DNA of 64,000 nt from CAVSLM01 sp963728895 (lineage in GTDB: Bacteria; Pseudomonadota; Gammaproteobacteria; JBBQDK01). The notes under the pieces were generated by a model, which made no database searches, was not told where the DNA came from, and worked only from the letters and a program-made list of their open reading frames with translations. This document shows, piece by piece, positions 63,940 to 64,000 of this stretch. Positions within the stretch are counted from its first letter, which is position 1. Each line of letters begins with the position of its first letter. The translations under genes and the position numbers were made by a program. The stretch covers positions 51,027 through 115,026 of the forward strand of contig CAVSLM010000014.1 in NCBI GenBank assembly GCA_963728895.1, written 5' to 3'.

Positions 63940-64000
63940 GCCGCGATGCCCTGCGAGTCTTTCACGACCCGACCATCGAGCATGTGGATGCGGCGGGCCG
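63936..64000 (-). CDS. ABC transporter ATPase (C-terminal fragment)
   Basis: Only the last 21 codons are present: ARRIHMLDGRVVKDSQGIAA, stop TGA 63936-63938. The IHMLDGRVVKD ending is the usual C-terminus of MacB/LolD-type ATPases. It overlaps the permease start and is the first gene of this ABC operon. The rest is outside the window. Confidence 0.75.
   Translation of the reverse strand, partial: ARRIHMLDGRVVKDSQGIAA

Noticed and set aside
1..64000. tRNA or rRNA genes
   Set aside because: No cloverleaf with a GTTCRANYC arm plus matching acceptor stem, and no rRNA-like conserved stretch, was noticed by eye on either strand.

Overview
The window is high-GC bacterial DNA that reads like a chemolithoautotrophic, sulfur-oxidising gammaproteobacterium. 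The inference rests on a partial QmoA/HdrA-like flavoprotein at the left edge (sulfur energy metabolism), CbbQ and CbbO (the two parts of a RuBisCO activase), a split adenosylcobalamin-dependent ribonucleotide reductase (NrdJ plus its small partner), the LdtD-MepK cell-wall pair and the PA2778/PA2779-type pair. No rRNA, tRNA or CRISPR array was seen, so the taxonomic call is indirect.

Layout. 1-6.3 kb: qmoA fragment, cbbQ, a decayed carbamoyltransferase / DUF5989 / SGNH-hydrolase relic, then cbbO and a membrane protein. 6.3-10.8 kb: a minus-strand proteostasis block (HtrA-type protease, CbpM, CbpA, Hsp20). 11.2-15.5 kb: NrdR-box promoter, nrdJ interrupted by a frameshifted intein exactly at the catalytic cysteine, and the small NrdJ partner. 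15.6-36.9 kb: a mobile-element graveyard. It holds a broken ORC/CDC6-like ATPase, a REP-associated tyrosine transposase (RAYT) element split by a 2.75-kb insertion sequence that carries a DNA adenine methylase, a second near-identical RAYT copy and two further RAYT remnants, an IS4-type and an IS630-type element, an IS1634 fragment, and many frameshifted accessory genes. A few apparently intact genes lie among them: SRPBCC, AraC regulator, HlyIII and an RRM protein. 37-43.2 kb: more decayed genes (START-like, haem c protein, LuxR, diguanylate cyclase, haloperoxidase-like).

43.4-49.1 kb: a minus-strand surface-polysaccharide group (methyltransferase, GT9, GT2, GT4, HD-like protein). 49.4-54.4 kb: small housekeeping/stress genes and an ABC-2 exporter. 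54.5-58.4 kb: envelope genes (PA2779, PA2778, LdtD, MepK). 59-64 kb: two MacB/FtsX-type permeases and the end of their ATPase, with a PEBP-family protein, the methionine-salvage enzyme MtnC and small hypothetical genes between them.

A large number of genes carry single-base frameshifts. Most are accessory genes beside mobile DNA, which argues for real decay. Three lie in genes expected to matter (the intein of nrdJ, the last codons of mepK and one permease), so indel errors in the assembly must also be considered. The most unusual items are the methylase-carrying insertion sequence with recognisable inverted ends, the amber codon shared by both RAYT copies, and the intein frameshift inside an otherwise intact reductase.
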